Source: Clostridia bacterium (GTDB lineage: Bacteria; Bacillota; Clostridia; Oscillospirales; Acutalibacteraceae). Taken from it: a stretch of 64,000 nucleotides of DNA. The position numbers and the translations under genes were made by a program. Below are positions 51,629-60,758 of this stretch, piece by piece. The notes beneath the pieces are model-generated. The model saw nothing but the letters and a program-made list of their open reading frames with translations, made no database searches and was not told where the DNA came from. The stretch covers positions 50,596-114,595 of the forward strand of contig JAFXBF010000016.1 of the NCBI GenBank assembly GCA_017516745.1, read 5' to 3'. Position 1 is the stretch's first letter, and each line of letters begins with the position of its first letter.

Positions 51629-52603
51629 ATGTGTACTGCGGCTGTTTATAAAACAAAGGATTTTTATTTCGGCAGAACGCTCGACAACGACTTTTCCTAC
51701 GGTGAGGAGGTCGTTATTACGCCACGCAGCTTTCCGCTTCGCTTCCGCCGTGTTGAGATACCCGAACCTCGTTTTGCAATAATCGGCACAGCTTTGGTTG
51801 CAGACGGTTATCCGCTTTATTACGATGCCGTAAACGAAAAAGGGCTTTGTATGGCAGGGCTCAACTTTGTAGGCAACGCTGTTTACAACAAGCCTGTTGA
51901 CGGCAGGGACAATGTTGCCCAGTTTGAGCTTGTGCCGTGGATTATTTCGCAATGCCAAACGGTTGAAGAAGCAAGGGCTTTGTTGGGTAGAATAAACATC
52001 ACGGATGATGCTTTCAGCGATGAGCTGCCGCCTGCGCAGCTTCATTGGATTATAGCCGACAGAACGCAGGCGATAACCGTTGAATCAACCGCCGACGGGC
52101 TGAAAATTTACGATAACCCTGTGGGTGTTCTGACAAACAATCCGCCCTTTGATATGCAGCTTTTTGCGCTTAATAATTATATGGGTCTTTCCGCAAAGCC
52201 GCCCGTAAACCGTTTTTCGGATGGCTTGGATTTGAACGTTTACAGCAGGGGAATGGGCGCAATCGGTCTGCCGGGGGATTTGTCCTCGCAGTCAAGGTTT
52301 GTAAGAGCAACCTTTGTGAAAATGAACTCCGTCAGCGGTGAGGGTGAAGAGGAAAGCGTCGGACAGTTTTTCCATATTTTAGGCTCGGTCGAACAGCAAA
52401 AGGGCTGCTGCGTGCTCGGAAACGGAAAGCACGAAATAACAATTTATACCTCGTGCTGTAATGCGGATAAGGGTGTTTATTATTACACGACCTATACCAA
52501 CCGACAAATCACCGCCGTTGATATGCACAGGGAAAACCTGAATTCTTGTGAACTGATACGCTATCCGTTTATTACTAATGAGCAGATAAACAGGGCTAAT
52601 TGA
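51629..52603 (+). CDS. Choloylglycine-hydrolase family enzyme (bile salt hydrolase/penicillin V acylase type), 324 residues
   Basis: The start ATG 51629 places Cys at position 2, the N-terminal nucleophile exposed after Met removal (TAAVYKTKDFYFGRTLDNDF follows). Other family sites are present: NEKGLCMAGLNFVGN, LTNNPPFDMQL (oxyanion Asn region) and SSQSRFVRATFVKMNS with the conserved Arg. Length is right (about 320-330). Such Ntn hydrolases cleave amide bonds of conjugated bile acids, penicillin V or N-acyl homoserine lactones. Bile salt hydrolase is plausible for a gut organism, but substrate cannot be fixed by sequence alone. Cytoplasmic, no signal peptide. Transcribed divergently from the attenuated acetyltransferase. 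Confidence 0.92.
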   Translation: MCTAAVYKTKDFYFGRTLDNDFSYGEEVVITPRSFPLRFRRVEIPEPRFAIIGTALVADGYPLYYDAVNEKGLCMAGLNFVGNAVYNKPVDGRDNVAQFELVPWIISQCQTVEEARALLGRINITDDAFSDELPPAQLHWIIADRTQAITVESTADGLKIYDNPVGVLTNNPPFDMQLFALNNYMGLSAKPPVNRFSDGLDLNVYSRGMGAIGLPGDLSSQSRFVRATFVKMNSVSGEGEEESVGQFFHILGSVEQQKGCCVLGNGKHEITIYTSCCNADKGVYYYTTYTNRQITAVDMHRENLNSCELIRYPFITNEQINRAN

Positions 52604-52765
52604 GATTTTAAATAATAAAGAATAAATAAAAAAGAATAAAGAATAAAGAATAAATGTGGGAGGGCTTTGCCCTCACCCATTATATATTCGGGTGCGGGTG
52701 TCCCGCCGACAATTATTCTTTATTCAATATTATTTATTATTTCAGCAACAATTTGTTGTTGCGCT
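52604..52765. repeat. AT-rich and palindromic repeat region
   Basis: Tandem AAAGAATAAAGAATAA-like units on the left and an inverted form (TTATTCTTTATT) on the right flank GTGGGAGGGCTTTGCCCTC. The last block recurs inverted at about 62524-62548 with one change. No gene. Confidence 0.65.
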
Positions 52766-53956
52766 TCAGTTGAACATATACAGTATTGCTGCGCCTATGC
52801 CCGAAATGTTCTTGAGGAAGAGAAGAAGGTGCTCGGTGAAGATCCAGAAAACAGCTTCAATGGTGCTGATGCCGACTTCCTTTGCAAAATCCTTGTCCTT
52901 GAGCGCAAAGTCGTTGTAGGTGATAACCTGTGACTTGAACTTTGCAGGGTTTTCTTCCTTTACGGTGATAAGGCGGCTGCCTCTTGTAAGAGCGGTGTCG
53001 TAAGCGTGATGTGTTACACCGGGTGTGTTGATGAGCTTGATGCCTTTGTAGTTGACTTCATAGGTGTTGTAATGGTCGTGGCCGACGAAGAGACCCTTCA
53101 CGTCGCCGATTTCAAGCATTGCATCAACCTGGCCGTAGTTGAAGGGGCCGGGTGAGGGCGGCTCAAAAAGATGACCCTTGAACACGCTTGTGTCGGGGCA
53201 GACGATGGGGTAGTGCTTGCCGTTGTTATAGGTTTCGGTAAGGTCGCCGAGCTCGAAGGGGATCTCGGGGAACATAACCTCGTAAATTTCGCCGACTATC
53301 ATATGCTGGAAGGCGATTGCAGGCACGGTGCCGCCTGCCTGCTTTGCAAGGTCCTTTGCGGTTTGCTTGTACCAGTTAATCTGGTCTTCTCTGACGCTGT
53401 CGTAGCCGAGGTGCTTGTCGTTTTCGTCGGTTACATAGTCGCCTGTGTCAAACATCCATACATTGAACTTGATGTCGTTGCCCTCGGAAGCGAGAACGGG
53501 CAGGTTGTGCTTTGCAGAGCCGCTGACGGATGTGTCGGCATCGTAAGCAAGGCAGTATTCGCCGCCGTGCTTCTGATAGTAAGAGAGGAGTGTTGCCTTG
53601 TCAACACCCTGTTCGTGGTCGTGGTTGCCGAAAACAAGTGTGAACGGAACCTTGTGCTCAACAAAGGGTGTGACAAGCTCCTGAATGGCAAGCTCCTTTG
53701 TTGCTTCGGGGCCGATAGTGTTGTCGCCGCCGAGGACTACAAGCTGGGGCTTGTAATAGTCGAGCATATGGTTGATGTAAGCGAGCATTTTTTCATTTGC
53801 AGGGTAGGTATCCTGACAGTCGCAGATGTGCAGAATTCTGAACTCTCCGTTTTCGTCAAAGCGGAGTGCATCGCTTTTTGCTTTTGCTGCTGCAGGCACA
53901 GCCGTTGCAAGCACAAGCATGAGTGCAAGCACAGCCGCAAGAATACGCTTTTTCAT
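52766..53956 (-). CDS. Secreted calcineurin-type metallophosphoesterase, 396 residues
   Basis: A signal peptide (MKKRILAAVLALMLVLATAV, then PAAAKAK) precedes a metallophosphoesterase domain with the ordered motifs ILHICDCQDTYP, VVLGGDNTIGP, VFGNHDHEQG, the His in AFQHMIVGE and GLFVGHDHYNTYEV. These bind a two-metal centre. The arrangement resembles purple-acid-phosphatase-like exported phosphatases. The C-terminus (ISTIEAVFWIFTEHLLLFL and on) is a hydrophobic tail like those of other secreted proteins here, suggesting membrane retention. Role: phosphate scavenging or nucleotide breakdown outside the cell. Confidence 0.9.
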   Translation of the reverse strand: MKKRILAAVLALMLVLATAVPAAAKAKSDALRFDENGEFRILHICDCQDTYPANEKMLAYINHMLDYYKPQLVVLGGDNTIGPEATKELAIQELVTPFVEHKVPFTLVFGNHDHEQGVDKATLLSYYQKHGGEYCLAYDADTSVSGSAKHNLPVLASEGNDIKFNVWMFDTGDYVTDENDKHLGYDSVREDQINWYKQTAKDLAKQAGGTVPAIAFQHMIVGEIYEVMFPEIPFELGDLTETYNNGKHYPIVCPDTSVFKGHLFEPPSPGPFNYGQVDAMLEIGDVKGLFVGHDHYNTYEVNYKGIKLINTPGVTHHAYDTALTRGSRLITVKEENPAKFKSQVITYNDFALKDKDFAKEVGISTIEAVFWIFTEHLLLFLKNISGIGAAILYMFN

Positions 53957-54099
53957 AAGGTTTAACCTCCATATATTTTATGATTTAATTATAAGTGCAG
54001 GCAATAAAAATGTCAATGTTTTGCATTTGAAGACAAGCCTATTTGACAGTGAATTTTCACTGTGTTATAATTATATTTCAATGAAAAGAGGTGATGGCT

Positions 54100-55311
54100 G
54101 TGGAACGCAAAGAAAATATGAAAATACTTTTCAGGGGTATTTCCTTAAGCGGCGGTGCGCCCAAATCCGTGTTCCAGCACCTGCGGATTTTAAAGCAGGA
54201 CGGTCATCATATCAGCGTAATTATTCAGGGCAGTGAACAGTATCTCAAGGAGCTTTACGAAAGCGAGTTCGAGTCGCTGACTCTCTTGCCCGATGTTGTT
54301 GCGCTTTTTAGAAAGCGCCGCTTCACACAGCTTTACAGGCAGCTTTGCCGTGAGTATAAGGCTCTTAAATCAAGCCGACCCGACCTTGTAATTGCTTTCG
54401 GCTGTGCGTATCCGTTTTTTTACGGCAGATTTTGCAGTGAGCTTCAGATACCCTGTATTCAGCTTGTCGCAGGGGGAGATTTGTCCGACAACGAGCTTTA
54501 CCTCAAGGGCGGTGAATGGTGCCACGCAATAGGCTTCAGCGAAGAAAACCGTGAGGTGTTGCGCAGATATACTCATGATAAGAACATCAGCGTTATTCCG
54601 AACAGAATAGCCCTTAAAACAAAGTTTGACAGTTTGCCCGAGCACCTTGCAACGGTTCAGAAGGGAATTAATATACTGCTCACTTCAAGAGTTGCAGGCG
54701 GCAAGTATGAATCGATAACCAATTTTATCGACAACCTCTGTCGTGCCGCAGACGGAAGGGTTAAAATAAACCTTGCCGTTGCAGGCGGCGGTGAGAAGCT
54801 TGAACAGCTCAAAAAATATGTTTCGGGTATCGATAACCCGTTTGTGAATATTGAAATAAAGGGACATCTTGATAATCTGATTCCCGAGTTTGAAAAGGCT
54901 CACCTTGTTGTCGGCAAGGGCAGAAGCGTGCTTGAGCCCGTTATGATGAACAGACCGGGCTGCGTAATAGGTGATGACGGCAAAATCGAACCGTGTACAC
55001 CCGAAAACTTTGACCGCCTTTACCGTCACAATTTTTCGGGCAGAGGTCTTGTGTGTGAAGACCCCGTGGCTGTTATAAAGGAAGTTCTTGCTTCACTCGC
55101 AAACAACACGGTCGATATTGAAAACATATTTCAAACTGCACAGCTTGCACGGGAATATTATTCGGCAGAATTTTTGCGTGAAAAGCTGTACGCCGCTCTG
55201 GACAGTGCAGATTTCCGACTCAAAAAGAAAATGCATATTCCCGTAATTTTACGCCTGCTTAAATTCACGCTTGTGCGTTTTAAGCAGAAGATGAAAAACA
55301 AAAAGAAATGA
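54100..55311 (+). CDS. Glycosyltransferase family 4-like protein, 403 residues
   Basis: I start at GTG 54100 with AGAGGTG 6 nt upstream; ATG 54118 is an alternative. The N-terminus MKILFRGISLSGGAPKSVFQ has the GG loop of GT-B enzymes. The middle has NRIALKTKFDSLPEHLA and the second domain ILLTSRVAGGKYESITNFID and HLVVGKGRSVLEPVMMNRPG. The last is a variant of the GT4 E-x7-E region. It transfers a sugar from a nucleotide donor to a growing surface polymer (family knowledge). Its stop overlaps the acetyltransferase start, and the flippase follows: a minimal polysaccharide cluster. Donor and polymer unknown. Confidence 0.82.
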   Translation: MERKENMKILFRGISLSGGAPKSVFQHLRILKQDGHHISVIIQGSEQYLKELYESEFESLTLLPDVVALFRKRRFTQLYRQLCREYKALKSSRPDLVIAFGCAYPFFYGRFCSELQIPCIQLVAGGDLSDNELYLKGGEWCHAIGFSEENREVLRRYTHDKNISVIPNRIALKTKFDSLPEHLATVQKGINILLTSRVAGGKYESITNFIDNLCRAADGRVKINLAVAGGGEKLEQLKKYVSGIDNPFVNIEIKGHLDNLIPEFEKAHLVVGKGRSVLEPVMMNRPGCVIGDDGKIEPCTPENFDRLYRHNFSGRGLVCEDPVAVIKEVLASLANNTVDIENIFQTAQLAREYYSAEFLREKLYAALDSADFRLKKKMHIPVILRLLKFTLVRFKQKMKNKKK

Positions 55312-55871
55312 TGTGGCTGAAAATGAGCAAAGAATTTCGTGAATACATTGAAGCGGAAATTCCACGTATAAAAAAATATCCGCCCTTACTCAGAGCGGTT
55401 ATGCTTTTGAAAATAAGGCGTGAAAGCCCTGCCGCCGATGCGGTTTATATGTTCCGCTATTGCCTTATGTTCATACACGGTAGCTGTCTTATAAAAAAAC
55501 TTGTTGCACGCAGGTTTATGCGCCTGCTTGTTCACCGCTACGGCATATTTTTCGATTTCAGGCAAGGCTCGCACTTTGGCAAGGGACTCAAATTTCCGCA
55601 CCCGTCAAGCATAATTATCGGCTCGGATGTAAAGGTTGGCGACAACTGCGTGATTTACCAGAATGTCACAATCGGTGCGGCAAGGGCAGGCGATGCCGCC
55701 AAGGGCAAGTACCCCGTAATCGGTAACAACTGCACGCTGTTTGCAGGCTGCAAGGTGCTCGGCAGTATTGATGTTGCCGACGGTACCACAGTCGGCGCAA
55801 ACGCAGTTCTGCTCAAAAGCACCGAAAAGGGCAGCACCTACGCAGGCGTGCCTGCCGAAAGGATAAAATAA
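55308..55871 (+). CDS. Hexapeptide-repeat acetyltransferase (CysE/LpxA fold), 187 residues
   Basis: After a helical N-terminus the left-handed beta-helix begins at FDFRQGSHFGKGLKFPHPSS. It continues with GSDVKVGDNCVIYQNVTIGA and VLGSIDVADGTTVGANAVLL, typical hexapeptide turns. The serine-acetyltransferase-like FGKGLKFPHP motif supplies the catalytic His. In this cluster it probably acetylates a sugar of the polymer made by the adjacent glycosyltransferase rather than serine. Overlaps with both neighbours (ATGA and TAATG) show tight coupling. Confidence 0.86.
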   Translation: MMWLKMSKEFREYIEAEIPRIKKYPPLLRAVMLLKIRRESPAADAVYMFRYCLMFIHGSCLIKKLVARRFMRLLVHRYGIFFDFRQGSHFGKGLKFPHPSSIIIGSDVKVGDNCVIYQNVTIGAARAGDAAKGKYPVIGNNCTLFAGCKVLGSIDVADGTTVGANAVLLKSTEKGSTYAGVPAERIK

Positions 55872-57133
55872 TGGAGCGCAAAGGAATTTCAAAGCTGCTG
55901 AAAAGCGATTATACGCTCAGCGCCGTGAGCAAGGTTTCCACAATGCTCATAGGGCTTATATCCTCCGTTTTTTCAACGAGGTATCTCGGCGTTGTGAACA
56001 AGGGCACCTATGCCTACATATCCCAGCTTTCCAAAAACGCCGTTATAATCAGCAACCTGGGCGTGTATCAGTCCTATTCATATAACTATAAAAAGCTTGG
56101 CAAGGATACACTGAAAAAATACAGCGATATCTGTTTTTTACAGTTTTTTGTTTTTGCCGTGCTGGCTGCGGCGGTATGCTTTGTTTCAAAGGATTTCAGC
56201 ATAATTATGGCGGCGCTTCTTGTGCCGTTCAATATGCTCAAAATGCAGTACGAGAACATAGTGCTGGTTGAAAATATGCGGCTGAGAATGTTTCTGCACG
56301 TGTTCAATCAGGTGTTGCTTACGGTTTGTTATGCCGTGCTTTACTTTACGGCAGAATCAAACGTGCTGTATATAGTTCTGCTCACCGTGTTTGTCGATGC
56401 GTTTACGGTTGTGTTTTACCTGTGCAGGCTGCACTATGTACCGAAAATATGGCAGGTGGATTTCCGCTTCCTTCTTGAAGTGCTCAAGTTCGGTTTTATC
56501 CCTATGCTTTCCCTGCTTCTCGTCACGCTCAACTACAGCGTGGATATCTTCTTCCTCGAGCATCTCGGTACTGAAGAAGAGCTCGGCCAGTACGCCTTTG
56601 CCGCAACAATCATAAACTATGTTTGGATGCTGCCTGATGCATTCAAAGAGGTGCTTTTCTCGAAATCCGCAAGGAAGTTTGACAGGGAAAACATTTCGCT
56701 TTCGGTCAAAATTTCGGTCGGCGCAATGCTTTGCTGTCTTGTCGGCTTTGCCGTTTTGGGCAAATTTCTGATAAGCCTTGTTTACGGCAGCGAGTTCCTG
56801 CCTGCCTACGGTGTAGTGCTTGTGCTCATTATCGGTGCTTTCCCGATGGCTATGTTCAAGCTGTTGGGTATTGTCCTTGTTTCGCAGGGCAAGCGAGGCA
56901 CACACTTCGTTTCCCTTGCCGTGAGTGCGGCAATAAATGTTGTCGCCAACATTTATGCAATACCGATATGGGGAATGTACGGTGCGGCGTGGGCAAGCGT
57001 TATCAGCTATACCGTCTGCGGCACCGTGCTGACAGTTTATTTTTGCAAACTTTATTCTTTCGGCTTGAAAGAATTGTTCCTGCCGAGTAAGGATGATATT
57101 GCGAAGTTGAAAAAGTTGATAAAGAGAAAATAA
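55871..57133 (+). CDS. Polysaccharide flippase (Wzx/MATE-like), 420 residues
   Basis: About 12 transmembrane segments follow a short cytoplasmic start (LSAVSKVSTMLIGLISSVFS). The pattern STRYLGVVNKGTYAYISQL and the later GTEEELGQYAFAATIINYVW are typical of oligosaccharide translocases. The C-terminal third resembles the PST/MVIN superfamily. It would flip lipid-linked repeat units made by the preceding two enzymes. A terminator-like hairpin (57143-57175) separates it from the convergent GH16 operon. Confidence 0.85.
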   Translation: MERKGISKLLKSDYTLSAVSKVSTMLIGLISSVFSTRYLGVVNKGTYAYISQLSKNAVIISNLGVYQSYSYNYKKLGKDTLKKYSDICFLQFFVFAVLAAAVCFVSKDFSIIMAALLVPFNMLKMQYENIVLVENMRLRMFLHVFNQVLLTVCYAVLYFTAESNVLYIVLLTVFVDAFTVVFYLCRLHYVPKIWQVDFRFLLEVLKFGFIPMLSLLLVTLNYSVDIFFLEHLGTEEELGQYAFAATIINYVWMLPDAFKEVLFSKSARKFDRENISLSVKISVGAMLCCLVGFAVLGKFLISLVYGSEFLPAYGVVLVLIIGAFPMAMFKLLGIVLVSQGKRGTHFVSLAVSAAINVVANIYAIPIWGMYGAAWASVISYTVCGTVLTVYFCKLYSFGLKELFLPSKDDIAKLKKLIKRK

Positions 57134-57142
57134 ACAACAAAC

Positions 57143-57175
57143 AACGGCTGTCTTGCGTGTAGCAGGACAGCCGTT
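57143..57175. terminator. Bidirectional terminator-like hairpin
   Basis: AACGGCTGTC (57143-57152) pairs with GACAGCCGTT (57166-57175) between convergent gene ends. Flanking T/A runs are weak, so termination may be partial. Confidence 0.6.
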
Positions 57176-57188
57176 ACTTATATCATAA

Positions 57189-58121
57189 TTATATATACTG
57201 ATAACACTTTACATAATCCACAACCATTGAGGCTGGCAGATAGTCGTTGTCGTCTACTCTTTCGTCAACACCGAGTGAGATAATCAGATAAAGCGGTACC
57301 TGACACACACCGCCGAAGGAGGTTCTTGCGGTTTCAACACCGTTGATATAGAAGATGTACTCGTTTTCGTTCCACTCTACGCCGTAAGTGTTGAACTCGC
57401 TATACGGGTCGTTGGCGTAGAATTCTCCCTGGTTTTCCCATTTGTGCGCTTCATCGTATGCGTCAACGTGAATTGTCTGAACGATGGAATTGAAGCTCGG
57501 GTCAAACGGGTCGTAACGGGTGTTTGTTTCAAGAATATCTATCTCTGCACCTGTAACACCGCCGTCTGTGTCGTCATCCCACATACCGTCGGAAAGAAGC
57601 CAGAATGCAGGGTTGAGGCCTGCACCCTTGGGCAGAATACAGCGGATTTCAAAGTAGCCGTAAAGCTGTTCGTAGCCCTCATAGCCTTCATCATAACACT
57701 TGTTGGGGTTGGTTTCCATTCCGTAGGAGTAATAGCCTGCACCTTTAGGGCCGTCCTCTTTGTATTCGGCGGTGATAAGCAGGCAGCCGTCCTCGGTGAA
57801 GCTCACCTGACCTCTGTTCCACATTGCCGTGTCACGGGGCTGTGTGTCATTTGCGCCGTAAACATAGTGTCCCTGCCAGTATTTAGTGTCAAAGCCCTTG
57901 TCGAAGTTGTCTTCCCACTTGAGCTCGAATTTGCTCATATCAATTTCATTCTTGTACGGTGTAACGGGTGTATCAAATATTACTAAACCGATAAGCTGAA
58001 AGAAAGCAACGATAAGTGCAATAACACGCTTGAAATCGAATTTGAAAAGTGCCTTGAATATCATTGAGGGGATGTTTTTAATTTCCTCAATACCCCTTAA
58101 CTGTCTGGCTGCAAAGTTCAT
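57189..58121 (-). CDS. GH16-family beta-glucanase, membrane-anchored, 310 residues
   Basis: The N-terminus has a basic patch and one transmembrane segment at ~34-51 (VIALIVAFFQLIGLVIFD) instead of a classical signal. The GH16 jelly roll follows, with KFELKWEDNFDKGFDTKYW and the catalytic EIDILE motif in TGAEIDILETNTRYD (~190). NTYGVEWNENEYIFYINGVE is typical of laminarinase/lichenase enzymes. It hydrolyses beta-1,3 or mixed-linked glucans at the cell surface. It follows the GPH transporter gene by 3 bp, so imported products and enzyme belong together. Confidence 0.92.
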   Translation of the reverse strand: MNFAARQLRGIEEIKNIPSMIFKALFKFDFKRVIALIVAFFQLIGLVIFDTPVTPYKNEIDMSKFELKWEDNFDKGFDTKYWQGHYVYGANDTQPRDTAMWNRGQVSFTEDGCLLITAEYKEDGPKGAGYYSYGMETNPNKCYDEGYEGYEQLYGYFEIRCILPKGAGLNPAFWLLSDGMWDDDTDGGVTGAEIDILETNTRYDPFDPSFNSIVQTIHVDAYDEAHKWENQGEFYANDPYSEFNTYGVEWNENEYIFYINGVETARTSFGGVCQVPLYLIISLGVDERVDDNDYLPASMVVDYVKCYQYI

Positions 58122-58124
58122 ACA

Positions 58125-59609
58125 TTAGCTCTCCTTGATGCTGTCGACGTAGCCCATAACATTTTCCTGGCGGCGCTTTGCCAGCTCCTCGTACATAAGC
58201 TCACGCTTCTGCTTTGTAATCGGCCAGAGGAATTTGGGCACGATACGCAGTATGCCCGTAACGGTGGGCACGATTGTGCAAAGCGCAAACTCCCAGAACT
58301 TTGTTCTGTCGTTCTGCGTGCCTATTTCAAGGCCTTGCACATAGCCGATTTTCTTCATTATGATACTCGTAACCGAGCCAAGCAGAGCACTCTGCATTTT
58401 GAGGATAAGTCCCTTTGCAACGCCCGTTGTGGCTTCCATACGGTAGCCGTTTTTCCATTCGCAGTAGTCCATAGCCTCGTTCCACAGGTCTGCGGTGATA
58501 ACCTTTGAAATACCCCACGACCATTTTACAAACCATTCCTTAAGGCCGAAGGCAATACACATCGGTATGGTCTGATAGAACATCGTCCTCTTTTTCGTCA
58601 TACCGAAGAGGAAAACGGCTGTCATAATAACGGAGTTATAAACATCGTTGAATATCCACAGCGATTTTGAGGAGAAACGCTTTCTCAACGGCTTTACAAA
58701 GCCGTAGCTGATACTGCCGTTCATCGAAGAGGGGATATTCAGAATAGTGATTAGTGAGTAGCTGCCTAAAACGTCAATAAAGTAGTTGGTTTCGCTCTTG
58801 CTGATTGAAAAGTTGCCGAGGAATTCGGACAGGCACATCAGCAGTACGGGGTAGTTGGAGAAGATAGCCTTCATACCTTCTTTAATGCTTGGCTTTTCAA
58901 TCGACTGCGGAACACGTTCCTTCGACTGCATAAAGAACCAGAAGGTGCACAGCGAAGAAATTAGTGCCGTGCCGCCGCCCATAACCATAAATACGGAGCT
59001 TAATTTCCAGCTGACAACCTTTTTGTTAACAAGGTCAATGAGCACACCCATTATGTATCGGGGCATATCCTCACCCATATAGCCTGTCAGAAGCTCGGCA
59101 AGCGTAATCAGCCTTATTCTCTCGGCAGGGTTCGGCGTTATGGTTGACATATATCCGCTTTTGGCAACGTTTGTAAATGTGCCTGCGGTTTCGTTTACGA
59201 TAAGGAAGAAATAGTAGTAAATGAGCTTTGGCAGATAGGTGCCGTTTGTTGCTGGGAAGAAAAGAGGAATAAGCCACGAGAAGATACCGAGCAAGGTAAG
59301 CGGCAGCTGCATACCGACAAGGAAGGGTCGGAATTTGCCTATTCTCGTTCTTGTTCCGTCAACGATAACGGAAATAAACGTGTCGTTGATTATATCCCAC
59401 GCAGCGGTAGCAAGGTTCATTACCGCATTTACGGTGAAGTCAATGTTTACAACGTCCCATATATATCTTTCGGAGAATGAGTTGATGTTGAAGGTGTTTG
59501 ACCAGTCGTTGAAAAGATATGACACCGTCTCCTTTACGCCGACATAGTTTCTGCCCTTGTAATAGGAAACTTCGCCTGCTTCTTTTGCTTTTGTGTTTTG
59601 TTCAGCCAT
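58125..59609 (-). CDS. GPH-type (MFS_2) sugar symporter, 494 residues
   Basis: About 12 transmembrane segments with the glycoside-pentoside-hexuronide family region near the start (DIINDTFISVIVDGTRTRIG, KFRPFLVGMQLPLTLLG). The matching cytoplasmic loop in the second half (DYCEWKNGYRMEATTGVAKG) is also characteristic. It likely takes up oligosaccharides by cation symport. Expected substrate is the product of the GH16 enzyme encoded next (inference). Transcribed with the two upstream membrane genes. Confidence 0.9.
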   Translation of the reverse strand: MAEQNTKAKEAGEVSYYKGRNYVGVKETVSYLFNDWSNTFNINSFSERYIWDVVNIDFTVNAVMNLATAAWDIINDTFISVIVDGTRTRIGKFRPFLVGMQLPLTLLGIFSWLIPLFFPATNGTYLPKLIYYYFFLIVNETAGTFTNVAKSGYMSTITPNPAERIRLITLAELLTGYMGEDMPRYIMGVLIDLVNKKVVSWKLSSVFMVMGGGTALISSLCTFWFFMQSKERVPQSIEKPSIKEGMKAIFSNYPVLLMCLSEFLGNFSISKSETNYFIDVLGSYSLITILNIPSSMNGSISYGFVKPLRKRFSSKSLWIFNDVYNSVIMTAVFLFGMTKKRTMFYQTIPMCIAFGLKEWFVKWSWGISKVITADLWNEAMDYCEWKNGYRMEATTGVAKGLILKMQSALLGSVTSIIMKKIGYVQGLEIGTQNDRTKFWEFALCTIVPTVTGILRIVPKFLWPITKQKRELMYEELAKRRQENVMGYVDSIKES

Positions 59610-59621
59610 TTCGCCACCTCC

Positions 59622-60758
59622 TTAACTGTTGTTGAGATTTTCGTCATCGGTTACAATGACCGTACATTCGTCGGTGAATGCTTCGCCGAGATATTCGAGC
59701 GTTACCGTTATCGTAACGGGTGTATCGGATGCCTTGATTCCCTTCACATAACCCATTTCGTCAATTGTTGCAATTGATTCATCCGATGAATCAAAGGTAA
59801 CCGTATAAACGCTGTCGTTTTCGATAACTGCGGCAACGGTGAGTGCAGTTTCATCTCCCGGTGCAACCGTAACTGCAGTTTGCGCAAAGCTGATACCTGC
59901 GTAGCGGTATTCGTATCTTTCACAGACCTTGTAATCAAAATCAATCTTTTTACTGCCGAAAACTTCAAGCTCGTTTACAAAAGCAACATCGGCGCTGATT
60001 GAATAGATTTTTTCAAAGTTTATGTGCAGTATTTCGTCTGTCAGACGGTTGACCTTGGCAAAAATTTTGAGCTCTTTAACGGAAATGTCACAGCCGTTAA
60101 TCACACACTTATCTGCCAAATCCGCCTTAAACCGGTCAGCAACAGTTTGCTTTTCGTCAAGCGAGAAAAGCGCTGAAACCGTACTGTCGGCAACGGCGTC
60201 TGCATTCAGATAAAGCGTAATAAAATAACAGTCGGGGTCAATCAGCTCACCTGTGTCCGTGTTGTAAACGGGGTTGCCGTTTTCGTCTGCCTCACCGACG
60301 GAGAAGCGGCTTTCACTTATCAGCGAAACGGGTAAATCAATTACGGGCATGCCTTCGTAGGCCGTGCCGAAAACGCCCTTGTAATCCTCGGGATAGTAGC
60401 CGTCAACACCGCCGAGCATTTTGTTTTTGGCATATATAAAAAGGCTTTTGTCCGTTCCGTCGTCGCCGTAAACGGCTATCGAGTTATCGTCAACGGAAAT
60501 GTCCGTGTAAGTATCTGCCTTGATAAAGCGGTTGTCGGCGGTTTTCTGTGTCAGGTTTTTAATGTAGGCAAGAAGCTCGGGTGTTTCGCCCTTGATTTCG
60601 GTCTTGCTCACCGTTTCGTATTCGACCGTGCCCGAAGTGTTACCCTCAACGGTGCGTACGGTCACAACAAGTACAACCATACAAGCCGCAACGGCAAGCA
60701 GACTGCACAATGCAAAAATCAGGTATTGGTATTTTCTGCTCTTGTTCTTATCAGCCAT
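59622..60758 (-). CDS. Membrane-anchored protein with Ig-like (Big_2) domain, 378 residues
   Basis: ATG 60758 with GGTGAG fits; upstream in-frame ATGs lack sites. A short cytoplasmic MADKNKSRKYQY leads to one transmembrane helix (~13-35, FALCSLLAVAACMVVLVVTV). The outer part is ~260 residues of unknown beta-rich fold, with a Big_2-type Ig domain near the C-terminus (FDSSDESIATIDEMGYVKGI). It overlaps the preceding zinc-ribbon gene by 8 bp and precedes the sugar transporter by 13 bp. It may bind glucan or the wall, or be a structural partner of the GH16 system. I see no catalytic motif. Confidence 0.72.
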   Translation of the reverse strand: MADKNKSRKYQYLIFALCSLLAVAACMVVLVVTVRTVEGNTSGTVEYETVSKTEIKGETPELLAYIKNLTQKTADNRFIKADTYTDISVDDNSIAVYGDDGTDKSLFIYAKNKMLGGVDGYYPEDYKGVFGTAYEGMPVIDLPVSLISESRFSVGEADENGNPVYNTDTGELIDPDCYFITLYLNADAVADSTVSALFSLDEKQTVADRFKADLADKCVINGCDISVKELKIFAKVNRLTDEILHINFEKIYSISADVAFVNELEVFGSKKIDFDYKVCERYEYRYAGISFAQTAVTVAPGDETALTVAAVIENDSVYTVTFDSSDESIATIDEMGYVKGIKASDTPVTITVTLEYLGEAFTDECTVIVTDDENLNNS